Below, piece after piece: positions 37,252 to 45,576 of a stretch of 64,000 bases of DNA. A model generated the notes under the pieces. The model made no database searches, had not been told where the DNA came from, and saw only the letters and a program-made list of their open reading frames with translations. The position numbers and the translations under genes are program-made. This DNA comes from Amycolatopsis lexingtonensis (GTDB taxonomy: Bacteria > Actinomycetota > Actinomycetes > Mycobacteriales > Pseudonocardiaceae). Location: positions 3,784,501 through 3,848,500 of the forward strand of contig NZ_JADBEG010000001.1 in the NCBI RefSeq assembly GCF_014873755.1, given 5' to 3'. How positions within the stretch are numbered: position 1 is the stretch's first letter; each line of letters begins with the position of its first letter.

Positions 37252-38214
37252 ATGATCACCGTCGACGACCTGCGGCTCATGCAAGGCCTCGCGCAGCGGG
37301 TCACCGCCACCCGCCCCGAGCTGGTGAACGGCGACGCGTCCTACGGCGAGCTGGCCTGGAACTGGGGCAAGGACCACACCGCCGCCGGCGCGAGCTGGCG
37401 CCGGGAACTGTGGTTCTCCGGCGGCGAACTGGTGGCGTGGGCCTGGGCGCGCCTCCCCCGCCGGGTGCGGCGCAGCGACGGCACCGTCAAGGACGTCACC
37501 GGCGCTTCCCTCGCGCACCAGGTCCACCCCGGCCACGCCCCGCTCATCGACGAGGTGATCGCCTGGTACGAAGCCACGGCGGGCGACGTCGAGCGCTCGG
37601 CGCTGGCGGGCGCCGCGGACGAGTTCGCCTTGGCGCGCTGGGCGGCGCACGGCTACGAGACCGACCCGGACGCGCTCGGCGACACCGGCTCCTGGACCCA
37701 GCTCAACGAGCGCGACCTCGCCGACGTCGCCGGGCCGGTCCTGCCCGCCGGGTTCCGGTTCCGCACCGCGGGCGAAGCCGGGCCGGCGGCCGCGGTCCAG
37801 TCCCATGTGGACGCTTGGGCTCCCACCACGTACACGGCCGAGAGCTACGAAGGCGTCCGGCAGGCCCCGGCGTACCGCGACGACCTGCACGTCCTGGTGG
37901 AGGCACCGGACGGGACGATGGCGTGCTCGGCGATCCTGTGGCTCGACGAAGCCAACGAGACGGCCGAGTTCGAGCCGGTCGGGACGCACCCGGGCTTCCG
38001 GCGCCGCGGCCTGGCCCGTGCGCTGCTCCTGCAGGGCATGCGCCTGGCGCGCGCGGCCGGCGCCAGGCACGCGACGGTCGCCTGCCTGGGCGCGCCGGGC
38101 CACCCCGCGGCACGCGAGCTGTACTACGGCGTCGGCTTCCGCGAGCTGTGCCGGGACGCCCCGCTCGTCAAGACCCGCCCCGGAGCGCCGGCTGGTGTCA
38201 CGCGTCTTGAATGA
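37252..38214 (+). CDS. GNAT-family acetyltransferase (tandem)
   Basis: The 320-residue protein has a degenerate N-terminal GNAT-like half (MQGLAQRVTATRPELVNGD, WRRELWFSGGELVAWAWARL) and a complete C-terminal GNAT: ACSAILWLDEANETAEFEPV, the acetyl-CoA loop HPGFRRRGLARALL and YYGVGFRELCRDAPL. Such two-domain enzymes include mycothiol-synthase-like proteins, but the substrate here is unknown. The last few codons (VTRLE, stop) are read from the left end of the 38195-38302 palindromic element, so the element has supplied or replaced the original C-terminus. Confidence 0.8.
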   Translation: MITVDDLRLMQGLAQRVTATRPELVNGDASYGELAWNWGKDHTAAGASWRRELWFSGGELVAWAWARLPRRVRRSDGTVKDVTGASLAHQVHPGHAPLIDEVIAWYEATAGDVERSALAGAADEFALARWAAHGYETDPDALGDTGSWTQLNERDLADVAGPVLPAGFRFRTAGEAGPAAAVQSHVDAWAPTTYTAESYEGVRQAPAYRDDLHVLVEAPDGTMACSAILWLDEANETAEFEPVGTHPGFRRRGLARALLLQGMRLARAAGARHATVACLGAPGHPAARELYYGVGFRELCRDAPLVKTRPGAPAGVTRLE

Positions 38215-38302
38215 GTCATTCAGGACCTCCGAAGACCTGAATGACTCATTCAAGACGTTCGCACGCGCCGCCGGCCGTCACCGAACCTCGGACGCGTGAC
38301 AC
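38195..38302. repeat. 108-bp palindromic element with 12-bp terminal inverted repeats
   Basis: GTGTCACGCGTC (38195-38206) and GACGCGTGACAC (38291-38302) are perfect inverted ends. Inside, 22-nt arms (38203-38224 and 38236-38257) are perfect inverted copies separated by 11 bases; each contains the palindrome TGAATGAGTCATTCA. It lies between convergent genes and touches both stop codons, so it probably also terminates transcription in both directions. A related element lies at 50071-50231. Confidence 0.8.
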
Positions 38303-39324
38303 TAGGCCGCGGCGCGCTCGGCGAGCGGGCGGCGGCGCAAACCAGGGTCGTGCACGGCCGGCGGCTGGTAGTTCTGGTCGAGCGCGCCGATGTTGGTGCC
38401 GGGCGGCACGATTGCGTCGATGCGGTCGAGGACGTCGTCGGTGAGCCGGACCTCGACGCCGGCCAGCAGGTCGTCGAGCTGGGGCATGGTCCGCGGCCCG
38501 AGCAGCGCGCTCGTGACGCCGGGGTGGGCGATGACGAAGGCCATCGCCAGATGGGTCATCGGCAGGCCCGCTTCGGCGGCCAGCGGAACGAGCTGCTCGA
38601 CGACGTCGAGCCGGCGTTCGTCGGTGAGGTGCTTGAGCAGGTGGGCCCGGCGCAGGTCGTTCCGCTCGCCCTTGCGGACGCGCCCCGTGAGCAGGCCCTG
38701 CCCGAGCGGGCCCCAGATCAGCGTGCCCATGCCGAAGCGCTGGGCCAGCGGCAGCACTTCGCGTTCGACGCCGCGGTTGAGGATCGAGTAGGCCGCCTGC
38801 TCGGCGCGGAACCGCGCCAGGCCGCGCCGTTCGGCGACCCACTGGGCTTCGACGATGTCGGACGCGAGGCTCTGGGACGTGCCGATCGCGCGGACCTTGC
38901 CGGCGCGGAGCAGGTCGGTCAGCGCGGAAAGCGTTTCCTCGACGTCCGTCGCGGGATCGGTGCGGTGCACCTGGTAGAGGTCGATGTGGTCGACCCCCAG
39001 GCGCCGCAACGAGTTCTCGACGGCGGTGACGATCCAGCGCCGGGACGCGCCCTGGTGGTGCGGGTGGTCGCCGACCGGGCGGCCGAACTTGGTCGCGAGC
39101 ACGACGTCGTCGCGGCGGCCCCGCAACGCTTTGCCGACGACCTCTTCGGAATCGCCGTACGCGTCGGCGGTGTCGATGAAGTTGAGGCCCGCGTCCAGTG
39201 CTTTGTGGATCATGCGGGCGGAGTCGTCCGGGTCGGGGTTGCCGAAGGACGTCGCGAACATCATCGCGCCGAGCGCGTACGGGCTGACCTTGATCCCGGT
39301 CCGGCCGAGGGTGCGGTACTGCAT
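38302..39324 (-). CDS. Aldo/keto reductase
   Basis: The 340-residue protein starts at ATG 39324 after GGGAG. The catalytic tetrad is visible: Asp and Tyr in FIDTADAYGDSEE, Lys in VVLATKFGRP, His in DLYQVHRTD. The later motif TSALLGPRTMPQLDDLL binds NADPH phosphate. It is of the YajO/Tas-like AKR group that reduces small aldehydes or ketones. It is divergent from a TetR gene, with two identical-type palindromes between them, so induction by a TetR ligand is likely. Confidence 0.9.
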   Translation of the reverse strand: MQYRTLGRTGIKVSPYALGAMMFATSFGNPDPDDSARMIHKALDAGLNFIDTADAYGDSEEVVGKALRGRRDDVVLATKFGRPVGDHPHHQGASRRWIVTAVENSLRRLGVDHIDLYQVHRTDPATDVEETLSALTDLLRAGKVRAIGTSQSLASDIVEAQWVAERRGLARFRAEQAAYSILNRGVEREVLPLAQRFGMGTLIWGPLGQGLLTGRVRKGERNDLRRAHLLKHLTDERRLDVVEQLVPLAAEAGLPMTHLAMAFVIAHPGVTSALLGPRTMPQLDDLLAGVEVRLTDDVLDRIDAIVPPGTNIGALDQNYQPPAVHDPGLRRRPLAERAAA

Positions 39325-39380
39325 GGGTTTTCTCCCGCCGAGGTGCCGGCCGGCGCGGATGCCGTACGCTGGCCGTAAGT

Positions 39381-39418
39381 GGAAAGCTATTCCGGAACTA
39401 TACGGAAAGCTTTTCCGG
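39381..39418. promoter_or_regulatory. Two TetR operators between AKR and tetR genes
   Basis: GGAAAGCTATTCCGG (39381-39395) and GGAAAGCTTTTCCGG (39404-39418) are near-identical palindromic sites 23 bp apart. They lie 57-94 bases upstream of the reductase start and just before the TetR start, covering both promoters. Confidence 0.7.
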
Positions 39419-39440
39419 TTACGCAACCGAGAGGGGCGAA

Positions 39441-40010
39441 GTGACCCAGGAAACCCGACGGCGGCGCGCCGACGCCCAGCGCAACGTCGAGGCCTTGGTC
39501 GAGGCGGCGCGGACGGTCTTCGACACCTCCGGCGTGGACGCACCGGCCAAGGAGATCACCGACCTCGCCGGAGTCGGCGTCGGCACGCTGTACCGGCACT
39601 TCCCGCAGCGCTCGGACCTGGTCAAAGCGGTGGTACAGACCGGGATCGACGCGGTCGCCGACGCCGGCCCGGAGCTGAGCGACGCCCACCCGCCGGAGCG
39701 GGCGCTGTCGCTGTGGATCGACCGGTTCGTCGAGCTCCTCGGGGCCAAACGCGGGCTCGCCTCGGCCCTGCACTCGGGCGATCCGGCGTTCGAGGGGCTG
39801 CCCGGCTACTTTATGGAGCGCCTGGGCCCCACGCTCACGGCCCTGCTCGACGCGGCGGCCGCCGACGGCGCGATCCGCGGCGACCTCGGCGCCGAAGACC
39901 TCCTGTACGCGATCGCGTTGCTGTGCCAGCCCGTACCCGGCCGCGAGCCGGGGCACGGCAAGCGCATGGTCGGCGTTCTCGTCGACGGCCTCCGCTACGG
40001 CGCCGGCTAG
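39441..40010 (+). CDS. TetR-family repressor (AKR regulator)
   Basis: The 189-residue protein has an N-terminal HTH: ALVEAARTVFDTSGVDAPAK, with recognition region EITDLAGVGVGTLYRHFPQR. The rest is a variable ligand-binding domain. GTG 39441 is 23 bases from the nearer palindrome. It should repress itself and the divergent aldo/keto reductase. Its stop codon overlaps that of the metallophosphoesterase gene on the other strand (shared CTAG). Confidence 0.9.
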   Translation: MTQETRRRRADAQRNVEALVEAARTVFDTSGVDAPAKEITDLAGVGVGTLYRHFPQRSDLVKAVVQTGIDAVADAGPELSDAHPPERALSLWIDRFVELLGAKRGLASALHSGDPAFEGLPGYFMERLGPTLTALLDAAAADGAIRGDLGAEDLLYAIALLCQPVPGREPGHGKRMVGVLVDGLRYGAG

Positions 40011-40738
40011 CGCCGCGCGGACACCTCGGCCGGGTGGAGTTCGTAGAGCGCGTACGCCTTCCGGATCACCGGCTGCGCTACGTTCCGCACCCGGACCCCG
40101 CCGGGCGTGACGCCCTGCTCGCACCCGAAGTGGGCGTGGCCGTGCAGCGCCAGGTCGGCCCCCACCTCGTCGATCGGTTCGCACAGCAGGTACGAGCCGA
40201 GGAACGGGTGGATCTCCGGCGGCTCGCCGTGCAGCGTGCCGGGGATCGGCGCGTAGTGGGTCAGCGCGACGACGACGTCGGTGTCGAGGCTCTGCAACGC
40301 TTCGCGCAACGATTCGGCCGACGCCATCGTGTGCTCGACAAAGTTCTTCATCTCGCGCTCGCCGAAGCGGCTGGCGCACTTGCCGGCGAACCCGCCGCCG
40401 AACCCCTTGACCCCCGCGACGCCGAGCGAGCCGTCCGGCAGCTCGAACCGGGCCGCGTCACCTTCGAGCACCGTGACACCCGCGTCCCGGAGCACGCCGG
40501 CGATGGCGTCCGCGGCGTCGCTGTGGTGGTCGTGGTTGCCCAGGACGGCGACGACCGGCACGCCCAGCCCGGCGACCTCGTCGGCCACGACGCGGGCTTC
40601 CTCGAGCGTGCCGTGCCGGGTGAGGTCCCCGGCCAGCAGGAGGACGTCGGCAGTGCCGTCCAGGTGCCCGAGGGCCGGCCGGAGCAGGCCGCGGGAGTCT
40701 TCGCCCAGGTGCACGTCCCCGACCGCGGCGATCCTCAT
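40007..40738 (-). CDS. Calcineurin-like metallophosphoesterase
   Basis: The 243-residue protein has the full dinuclear metal signature: GDVHLGE (D-x-H), LLAGDLTRHG (GD), VLGNHDHHSD (GNHD), VVALTHYAPIPGTLHG and DLALHGHAHFGCEQG (GHxH). It could hydrolyse phosphoesters of nucleotides or other small molecules. The start overlaps the stop of the nucleotidyltransferase-BON gene by ATGA, so the two are translated together. Confidence 0.9.
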   Translation of the reverse strand: MRIAAVGDVHLGEDSRGLLRPALGHLDGTADVLLLAGDLTRHGTLEEARVVADEVAGLGVPVVAVLGNHDHHSDAADAIAGVLRDAGVTVLEGDAARFELPDGSLGVAGVKGFGGGFAGKCASRFGEREMKNFVEHTMASAESLREALQSLDTDVVVALTHYAPIPGTLHGEPPEIHPFLGSYLLCEPIDEVGADLALHGHAHFGCEQGVTPGGVRVRNVAQPVIRKAYALYELHPAEVSARR

Positions 40739-41544
40739 CGGCCGATCTCCTCCGCGCTCGCCGGCTCGCGGACGTCGGCGACCCGGACGTCGTTGTGCAC
40801 CAGCTCCCCGGTCAGGTACTCGCCGACGACGGCGTCCACCTCCGCCTTCCGCGCGGGGCAGGTCACTTCGCCGGTCAGGTGGACGTGCTCGCCCCGCACG
40901 GTCACGTGCACGCCGAGTTCGGCGGTGCGGGGGTCTTCGGCGAGGGCCCGGCTCAGCCGGGCGACGAGGTACTGCGGTGGTTCGGGCACGAGAGCCTCCT
41001 CCGGATCGATCACGGCCAGGTCACCGAGCAGCGCCAGGAGCGCGCGGGCGTACGGGGACGCCGACACCTGCACGGCGACCTCGGTCCAGTCGACCTGCTC
41101 GCGCAGGTCGCGGGCGATCTGCAGCAGCGGCACGAAGTCGCACCGGTGCGCGCCGAGCACGAGCAGCTTGTCGACGAGCAGGTCGGTGCCGGACACGACC
41201 GGCGCGGCGGTCGACCCGACCCGCATGAAGGCGGCGCGGTCCAGCAGCTCGTCGGTCACCGGCCGGTGGTTGGGCCGGTGGATCAGGTCGACGAGGATCT
41301 CGCCGTCGTAGACCTTGGTCAGCCAGTCCTCCGGCGGGTGCACGCGGCGCAGCCCGGCGGCGGTGAGCACCTCCGCCGCCCGGTCCGCGTCGCCGGGCTT
41401 GAGGAACAGGTCGACGTCGTGGTCGGACGGCGGGCCGCCGCGGGCGTACACCGCCAGGCCACCGGCCACGGCGAACCGGATACCGGTGCCGTCCAGCGCG
41501 GTCACCACCCGGGTCAGGCTCTGCAGCAGCGCCTCCGCTTCCAT
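40735..41544 (-). CDS. Nucleotidyltransferase-like protein with C-terminal BON domain
   Basis: The 269-residue protein has a MNT-type nucleotidyltransferase start: FAVAGGLAVYARGGPPSDHD with VDLFL (GG and DxD-type acidic residues, about 23-47) and VDLIHRP near 89. The C-terminal part, about 190-260, is a BON domain (ARLSRALAEDPRTAELGVHV, VHLTGEVTCPARKAEVDAVV). BON domains usually bind membranes or ligands and are rarely fused to nucleotidyltransferases. It is coupled to a metallophosphoesterase, suggesting addition and removal of a nucleotide-type group on an unknown target. Confidence 0.75.
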   Translation of the reverse strand: MEAEALLQSLTRVVTALDGTGIRFAVAGGLAVYARGGPPSDHDVDLFLKPGDADRAAEVLTAAGLRRVHPPEDWLTKVYDGEILVDLIHRPNHRPVTDELLDRAAFMRVGSTAAPVVSGTDLLVDKLLVLGAHRCDFVPLLQIARDLREQVDWTEVAVQVSASPYARALLALLGDLAVIDPEEALVPEPPQYLVARLSRALAEDPRTAELGVHVTVRGEHVHLTGEVTCPARKAEVDAVVGEYLTGELVHNDVRVADVREPASAEEIGR

Positions 41545-41573
41545 GGCGGAGGACTACCCGGCCGAACTCCCGT

Positions 41574-41942
41574 TCATGCCCGCTCGCGCAGCCACGCGCG
41601 GGCACCGGCCAGTGTCGGGTGCAGGGCGAGGGTGGTGTCGAGCCGCGTGAGCTGCAGCGCGCGCAGCACCGCGCGCCGGTCGGTGACCAGCGCGAACGGC
41701 ACGTCCGCCGCGGTGGTCGCGGCGACGAGCTCGGCGATGACCTGCAGGCCGGCCGAACCGCAGAACCCGACGCCGCCGAGGTCGACGACGAGCGCCTCCG
41801 GCCGCCCGTCGAGCGCGGCTCCGGCCCGGGTGCGCAGCACCGGCGCGCTGCCGAGGTCGAGGTCGCCCTCCGCCGCGACTACGACGGCTTCGGGGACGGC
41901 GCGCACGTGCACCGTCAGCACGGGCAGGCGGTTCTCGGGCAC
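41574..41942 (-). CDS. STAS-domain anti-sigma factor antagonist
   Basis: GTG 41942 follows GAAGGAG. The 122-residue protein is one STAS domain: VVVAAEGDLDLGSAPVLRTR, then ALVVDLGGVGFCGSAGLQVI with the phosphorylatable Ser in F-C-G-S-A-G, and a C-terminal helix. It should bind an anti-sigma kinase when unphosphorylated and free a sigma factor. No kinase is adjacent; the MEDS-HATPase or stressosome proteins further right are possible but unproven partners. Confidence 0.85.
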   Translation of the reverse strand: MPENRLPVLTVHVRAVPEAVVVAAEGDLDLGSAPVLRTRAGAALDGRPEALVVDLGGVGFCGSAGLQVIAELVAATTAADVPFALVTDRRAVLRALQLTRLDTTLALHPTLAGARAWLRERA

Positions 41943-42024
41943 GGGCTCTCCTTCCCTCTGGCGCCCGAGCCTAGAGGCGTTGCATCGATTTGTCATCGAT
42001 TCACCCAGCGCCGCGTAAGTTACG

Positions 42025-42048
42025 TTACATACATTGGTCGTAATGTAA
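42025..42048. promoter_or_regulatory. AT-rich inverted repeat in the promoter of the HD-domain gene
   Basis: TTACAT and ATGTAA are separated by 12 bases in a locally AT-rich patch ending 16 bases before the start codon. It may be an operator or include the -10 box. Confidence 0.35.
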
Positions 42049-42064
42049 GGCGTACCCTCGGGCC

Positions 42065-42655
42065 ATGGACCTTTCCCTTCCCAGCGGCCCGGCCTGCACG
42101 ACCGCGGCCGAAGTGGCGGCGGCGTACTCGTCGCCGTCACTGCTGAACCATTCGATGCGGGTCTACGCCTGGGCGGTGGCGCTCGGCGAGGCGCACGGGG
42201 TGCACTTCGACGACGAGCTGCTGTTCGTCGCGGCGATGCTCCACGACGTCGGGCTGGCCCCGGAGTTCGACAGCCACACGAAGCCGTTCGAGGTGGCCGG
42301 TGGCCACGTCGGGTGGGTGTTCGCCGCCGGCGCCGGGTGGCCGGCCGCGCGCCGGGACCGGCTCGCCGAGGTGATCGTCCGGCACATGGCGCCCGAGGTG
42401 GACCCGGCGGAGGACCCCGAAGGCTTCCTGCTGTCGAGGGCCGCCGCGGCCGACATCGCCGGGCGCGGGGTGGCCGAGCTGCCCGCCGGCTTCCGGTCCG
42501 ACGTGCTGGCCTGCTACCCGCGGCTGGACCTCGTCGGCGAGTTCCTGCGCTGCTTCCGTGACCAGGCGGACCGCAAGCCGGACAGCTCGGCCGCCGCCGC
42601 GATCCGCAACGACCTCGCCGCCCGGATGGCGGCCAACCCCCTCGAACGGAGCTGA
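42065..42655 (+). CDS. HD-domain hydrolase (cyanamide hydratase-like)
   Basis: The 196-residue protein has the HD metal motifs NHSMRVYAWAVALGEAHG (H at 29), LLFVAAMLHDVGLAPEF (HD at 59-60), EVAGGHVGWVF and HMAPEVDP. This order fits the cyanamide hydratase/YedJ-like branch, metal-dependent hydrolases of small molecules. It forms an operon with the oxidoreductase gene six bases downstream. Confidence 0.85.
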   Translation: MDLSLPSGPACTTAAEVAAAYSSPSLLNHSMRVYAWAVALGEAHGVHFDDELLFVAAMLHDVGLAPEFDSHTKPFEVAGGHVGWVFAAGAGWPAARRDRLAEVIVRHMAPEVDPAEDPEGFLLSRAAAADIAGRGVAELPAGFRSDVLACYPRLDLVGEFLRCFRDQADRKPDSSAAAAIRNDLAARMAANPLERS

Positions 42656-42660
42656 TCGCC

Positions 42661-43563
42661 ATGCGTGCCATCACGGTCCGGGACCGCACCGCGGAACCCG
42701 CCCTCACCGAGCTGCCGCACCCGCACGCCGCCGAAAACGACGTCGTCGTGCGGGTGCACGCGGCCGCGTTCACCCCCGGCGAGCTGACCTGGCCGGCCAC
42801 GTGGACCGACCGCGCGGGCCGGGACCGCACGCCGAGCGTGCCCGGCCACGAACTTTCCGGCGTGGTCACGGAACTCGGCTACGGCACCACGGGCCTGACC
42901 GTCGGCCAGCGCGTCTTCGGCCTGGCCGACTGGACCCGCGACGGCACCCTGGCCGACTACGTGGCGGTGGAAGCGCGCAACCTCGCCCCGCTGCCCGCGG
43001 ATGTCGACCACGTGACCGCCTCGGCCCTGCCGATCTCGGGATTGACGGCCTGGCAAGCGTTGTTCGACCACGGCGGCCTCACCGCCGGCCGCACGGTCCT
43101 GATCCACGGCGCGGCGGGCAGCGTCGGTTCACTGGCGGTCCAGCTCGCCCGGCAGGCGGGCGCCCGAGTAATAGGTACCGGCCGCCCCGCCGACCGCGAC
43201 ACGGTGCTGGGTCTCGGCGCTTCGGCCTTCTTCGAGCCGAGCCGACTGGAGGAGATCGGCGAAGTGGACCTGGTCCTCGACGTCCTCGGCGGCGAGATCC
43301 TCGACCGGTCGGCGGCTTTGGTCCGCGCGGGCGGGACGCTGGTCACGATCGCCGAGCCGCCCCGGGTGCGTCCGAAGGACGGGCGAGCGGTCTTCTTCGT
43401 GGTGGAGCCGGACCGGGTGAGGTTGGCGGACCTGGTCCAGCGCGTACGAGACGGCCGCCTCGAAGTCCGGGTCGGCGCGGTGCGGCCGCTCGAGGAGGTG
43501 CCGGCGGAGTTCGCCCAGCGGACCCGCGGGAAGACCGTGATCCGGGTGGCGGACGGGGATTGA
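42661..43563 (+). CDS. NADP-dependent quinone oxidoreductase (MDR family)
   Basis: The 300-residue zinc-free MDR protein has VPGHELSGVVTELGYGTTGL, an IHGAAGSVGSLAVQLARQAG nucleotide-binding motif (about 143-162) and SGLTAWQALFDHG just before. No zinc-ligand cluster is present. It should reduce quinones or enones with NADPH. ATG 42661 follows GGAGC behind the HD-domain gene. Confidence 0.9.
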   Translation: MRAITVRDRTAEPALTELPHPHAAENDVVVRVHAAAFTPGELTWPATWTDRAGRDRTPSVPGHELSGVVTELGYGTTGLTVGQRVFGLADWTRDGTLADYVAVEARNLAPLPADVDHVTASALPISGLTAWQALFDHGGLTAGRTVLIHGAAGSVGSLAVQLARQAGARVIGTGRPADRDTVLGLGASAFFEPSRLEEIGEVDLVLDVLGGEILDRSAALVRAGGTLVTIAEPPRVRPKDGRAVFFVVEPDRVRLADLVQRVRDGRLEVRVGAVRPLEEVPAEFAQRTRGKTVIRVADGD

Positions 43564-43600
43564 CGGGTGTCAGGCGAGCGCCGGGTTCCCGCGCGCGGGC

Positions 43601-43733
43601 ATGCGCGGCGGTTCACCGCAAGCTGCGGTCCCCGGCCCGCCCGCCCAGGCCCAGACCAGCACGCCCACCCCGCACCGGGGCGCCCGCCAGCCCGCACTGG
43701 GATGCGCAGCAAATTCACCGCGAACTGCGGTCC
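43601..43733. repeat. Duplicated 31-nt repeat, 102-bp period
   Basis: The unit at 43601-43631 ends in TTCACCGCAAGCTGCGGTCC and recurs at 43703-43733 as TTCACCGCGAACTGCGGTCC, preceded in both by ATGCGC(G/A)GC. Each contains a CCGC...GCGG hairpin. The pair fills the gap between convergent genes and may terminate transcription. Confidence 0.55.
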
Positions 43734-43816
43734 GGCCGACCCCGGCGCGAGTCGTTCTCCGCGCACACCACTGCCCGCACCCGTGATCACTCGGGTGCGG
43801 GCAGCGGCAACCGGGC

Positions 43817-44587
43817 TCAGCGAGCCTTGTGCTGGCCCCGCCCGGCCGGCTCACGGCCGTTCTTCGCGCTCTCCGCCGGCTTCGGCGCGGGCTTCGGCGC
43901 GGCCGGATCCGCCTTCGGCGCGACCGGCTTGTCGGCCGGTGCCGACGCCGCCGGGGTCGGCTTCGGGGCCACCGGCTTCTCGGCCGGGACCGCCGCGGGC
44001 TTGTCGCCGGACAGCGTGGCCGCCGTGTCGGCAGCCGGTTCCGTGGCGGGGTTTTCCTGCTCCGCCAACGGGTTCGGCCGCCGGACCTGGACCACGGCCA
44101 CGATCGCCGCGGCCACCGCGCCGAGCGCCACCAGCCACGGCCAGCGCGCCCGCTTGGTGCGCTCGCCGCGGGCCACGCCCTTCGCTTCCTGGAGCGCCGC
44201 GGCCAAGTCGCGCTTGGCCGTCGACACCGCCTTGCGCTGGCGGCGGCCCGACTCGTTCGCCGAACCCACCACCGCCGCGACCGCTAGGGCGGCCTTGCGG
44301 CCCGGGTCGCGCAGCTTCGCCGCGCGGGCCAGCACTTCGTCGCGGGCGGCCGTGGAGCTGGACAGCACGTCACGCCGTGACGCCCGCGTGCTCTTGTCCA
44401 GGTCCTTGGTCGCCGCGCGGCCGACCTTGGTCAGCTCGTCCTTGCTCTCGGCCAGTTTCCGGTCGGTGATCTCCACCGCCCGCGCGGCCGCGGCCGCACC
44501 CACTCGCGCGGCCTCCGCGGCGAGATCCCGAACGCCGGCCGCCGCCGTCTTCACCGATCGCCCGACCGGGGCGTCGCCCTGGCTCAT
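43817..44587 (-). CDS. Helical membrane protein with Ala/Pro/Lys tail
   Basis: ATG 44587 follows GAGAGGTG. The 256-residue protein has a long Ala/Lys/Arg-rich helical N-terminal part (about 10-140), one membrane span WPWLVALGAVAAAIVAVVQV at about 146-165, and a low-complexity tail of Pro-Lys-Ala repeats (KPVAPKPTPAA, KPAPKPAESAK). The tail is histone H1-like in composition. I do not recognise a family. It could bind DNA or anionic wall polymers. Confidence 0.6.
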   Translation of the reverse strand: MSQGDAPVGRSVKTAAAGVRDLAAEAARVGAAAAARAVEITDRKLAESKDELTKVGRAATKDLDKSTRASRRDVLSSSTAARDEVLARAAKLRDPGRKAALAVAAVVGSANESGRRQRKAVSTAKRDLAAALQEAKGVARGERTKRARWPWLVALGAVAAAIVAVVQVRRPNPLAEQENPATEPAADTAATLSGDKPAAVPAEKPVAPKPTPAASAPADKPVAPKADPAAPKPAPKPAESAKNGREPAGRGQHKAR

Positions 44588-44688
44588 GTGATCACCTCTC
44601 ACTCGTCGCAGCAGGCACCACCTGCTCAGCCTCACACCTGTGGGCTACCCAGTGCCGGGCCGTCCGGAACCTCGACCACCCATCGGCG

Positions 44689-45567
44689 TCACGCGCGTAC
44701 GTCGGGCAGGCTCTTGCCGCGCTGAGCACGCCATGCGTCATCGGCGTCGTCGTGGTCGGTCGAGCGGGTCAGCCCGGCCCACTTCTCGTCGGTCTCGACG
44801 CGGTGCCGCCACGCCTCCCGGCCGAACTCGTAGGCGTCGCTGCCGGCGAGCAGGCGCAGCGGCGGATCGTCGAGGCCGGCGACGGTGAGCACGAGATCGG
44901 CGACCTTCCGCGGGTCGCTGTTCGCGTGCTCTTCGAAGCCGGCCATCGCCCGCTCGGACGCACCGACGGTCGCCTCGTACGGCTCGCTGATCGGCGGTGT
45001 GGTCATCGAGACGCCGCCCCAGTCGGTGCGCATCCCGCCCGGCTCGAGGACGGTGATCTTGATGCCCAGCGGGCCGACCTCGGTGGCCAGCGCCTCGCTG
45101 AACCCGCCGACGGCCCACTTCGCCGACTGGTAAGCGGTCAACCCGGGACTGCCGACCCGCCCGCCGAGCGAGGAAACCTGGATGATCCGGCCGCCGCCCT
45201 GCCTGCGCAGGACCGGCACGGCCGCCTTGGTGACGTGCACCGTGCCGAAGAAATTGGTCTCGACCTGGCGGCGGAAGACGTCGAGGGAAGTGTCCTCGAG
45301 CGAGGCCCGGTCCGCCTGCCCCGCGTTGTTGACCACCACGTCGAGCCGGCCGAACGCGGCCACCCCGGCGGCGATCGCGGCTTCGGCCGCGGCCGGGTCG
45401 GCGACATCGAGCCGTTCGACGTGGACCTGCTCGCCGTACCGGGCGGCGAGGTCGTCGAGCGTCCGCGGATCACGGGCGGTCGCGACGACCTGGTGCCCGG
45501 CGGCGAGCGCCTGCTCGACGATCCGGCGGCCGAGCCCGCGGGACGCGCCGGTCACGAAGAAGATCAT
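44689..45567 (-). CDS. Short-chain dehydrogenase/reductase
   Basis: The 292-residue SDR has GASRGLGRR, NNAGQADRASLED, Ser in IIQVSSLGGRVGS and YQSAKWA. The position after strand 2 reads ARDPR, which favours NADP(H). The C-terminal extension (TTPPISEPYEATVG, PLRLLAGSDAYEFG) is typical of the YbbO-like retinol dehydrogenase branch. It is divergent from a TetR gene with two 23-bp palindromes between them. Confidence 0.9.
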   Translation of the reverse strand: MIFFVTGASRGLGRRIVEQALAAGHQVVATARDPRTLDDLAARYGEQVHVERLDVADPAAAEAAIAAGVAAFGRLDVVVNNAGQADRASLEDTSLDVFRRQVETNFFGTVHVTKAAVPVLRRQGGGRIIQVSSLGGRVGSPGLTAYQSAKWAVGGFSEALATEVGPLGIKITVLEPGGMRTDWGGVSMTTPPISEPYEATVGASERAMAGFEEHANSDPRKVADLVLTVAGLDDPPLRLLAGSDAYEFGREAWRHRVETDEKWAGLTRSTDHDDADDAWRAQRGKSLPDVRA

Positions 45568-45576
45568 GATTCCTCC

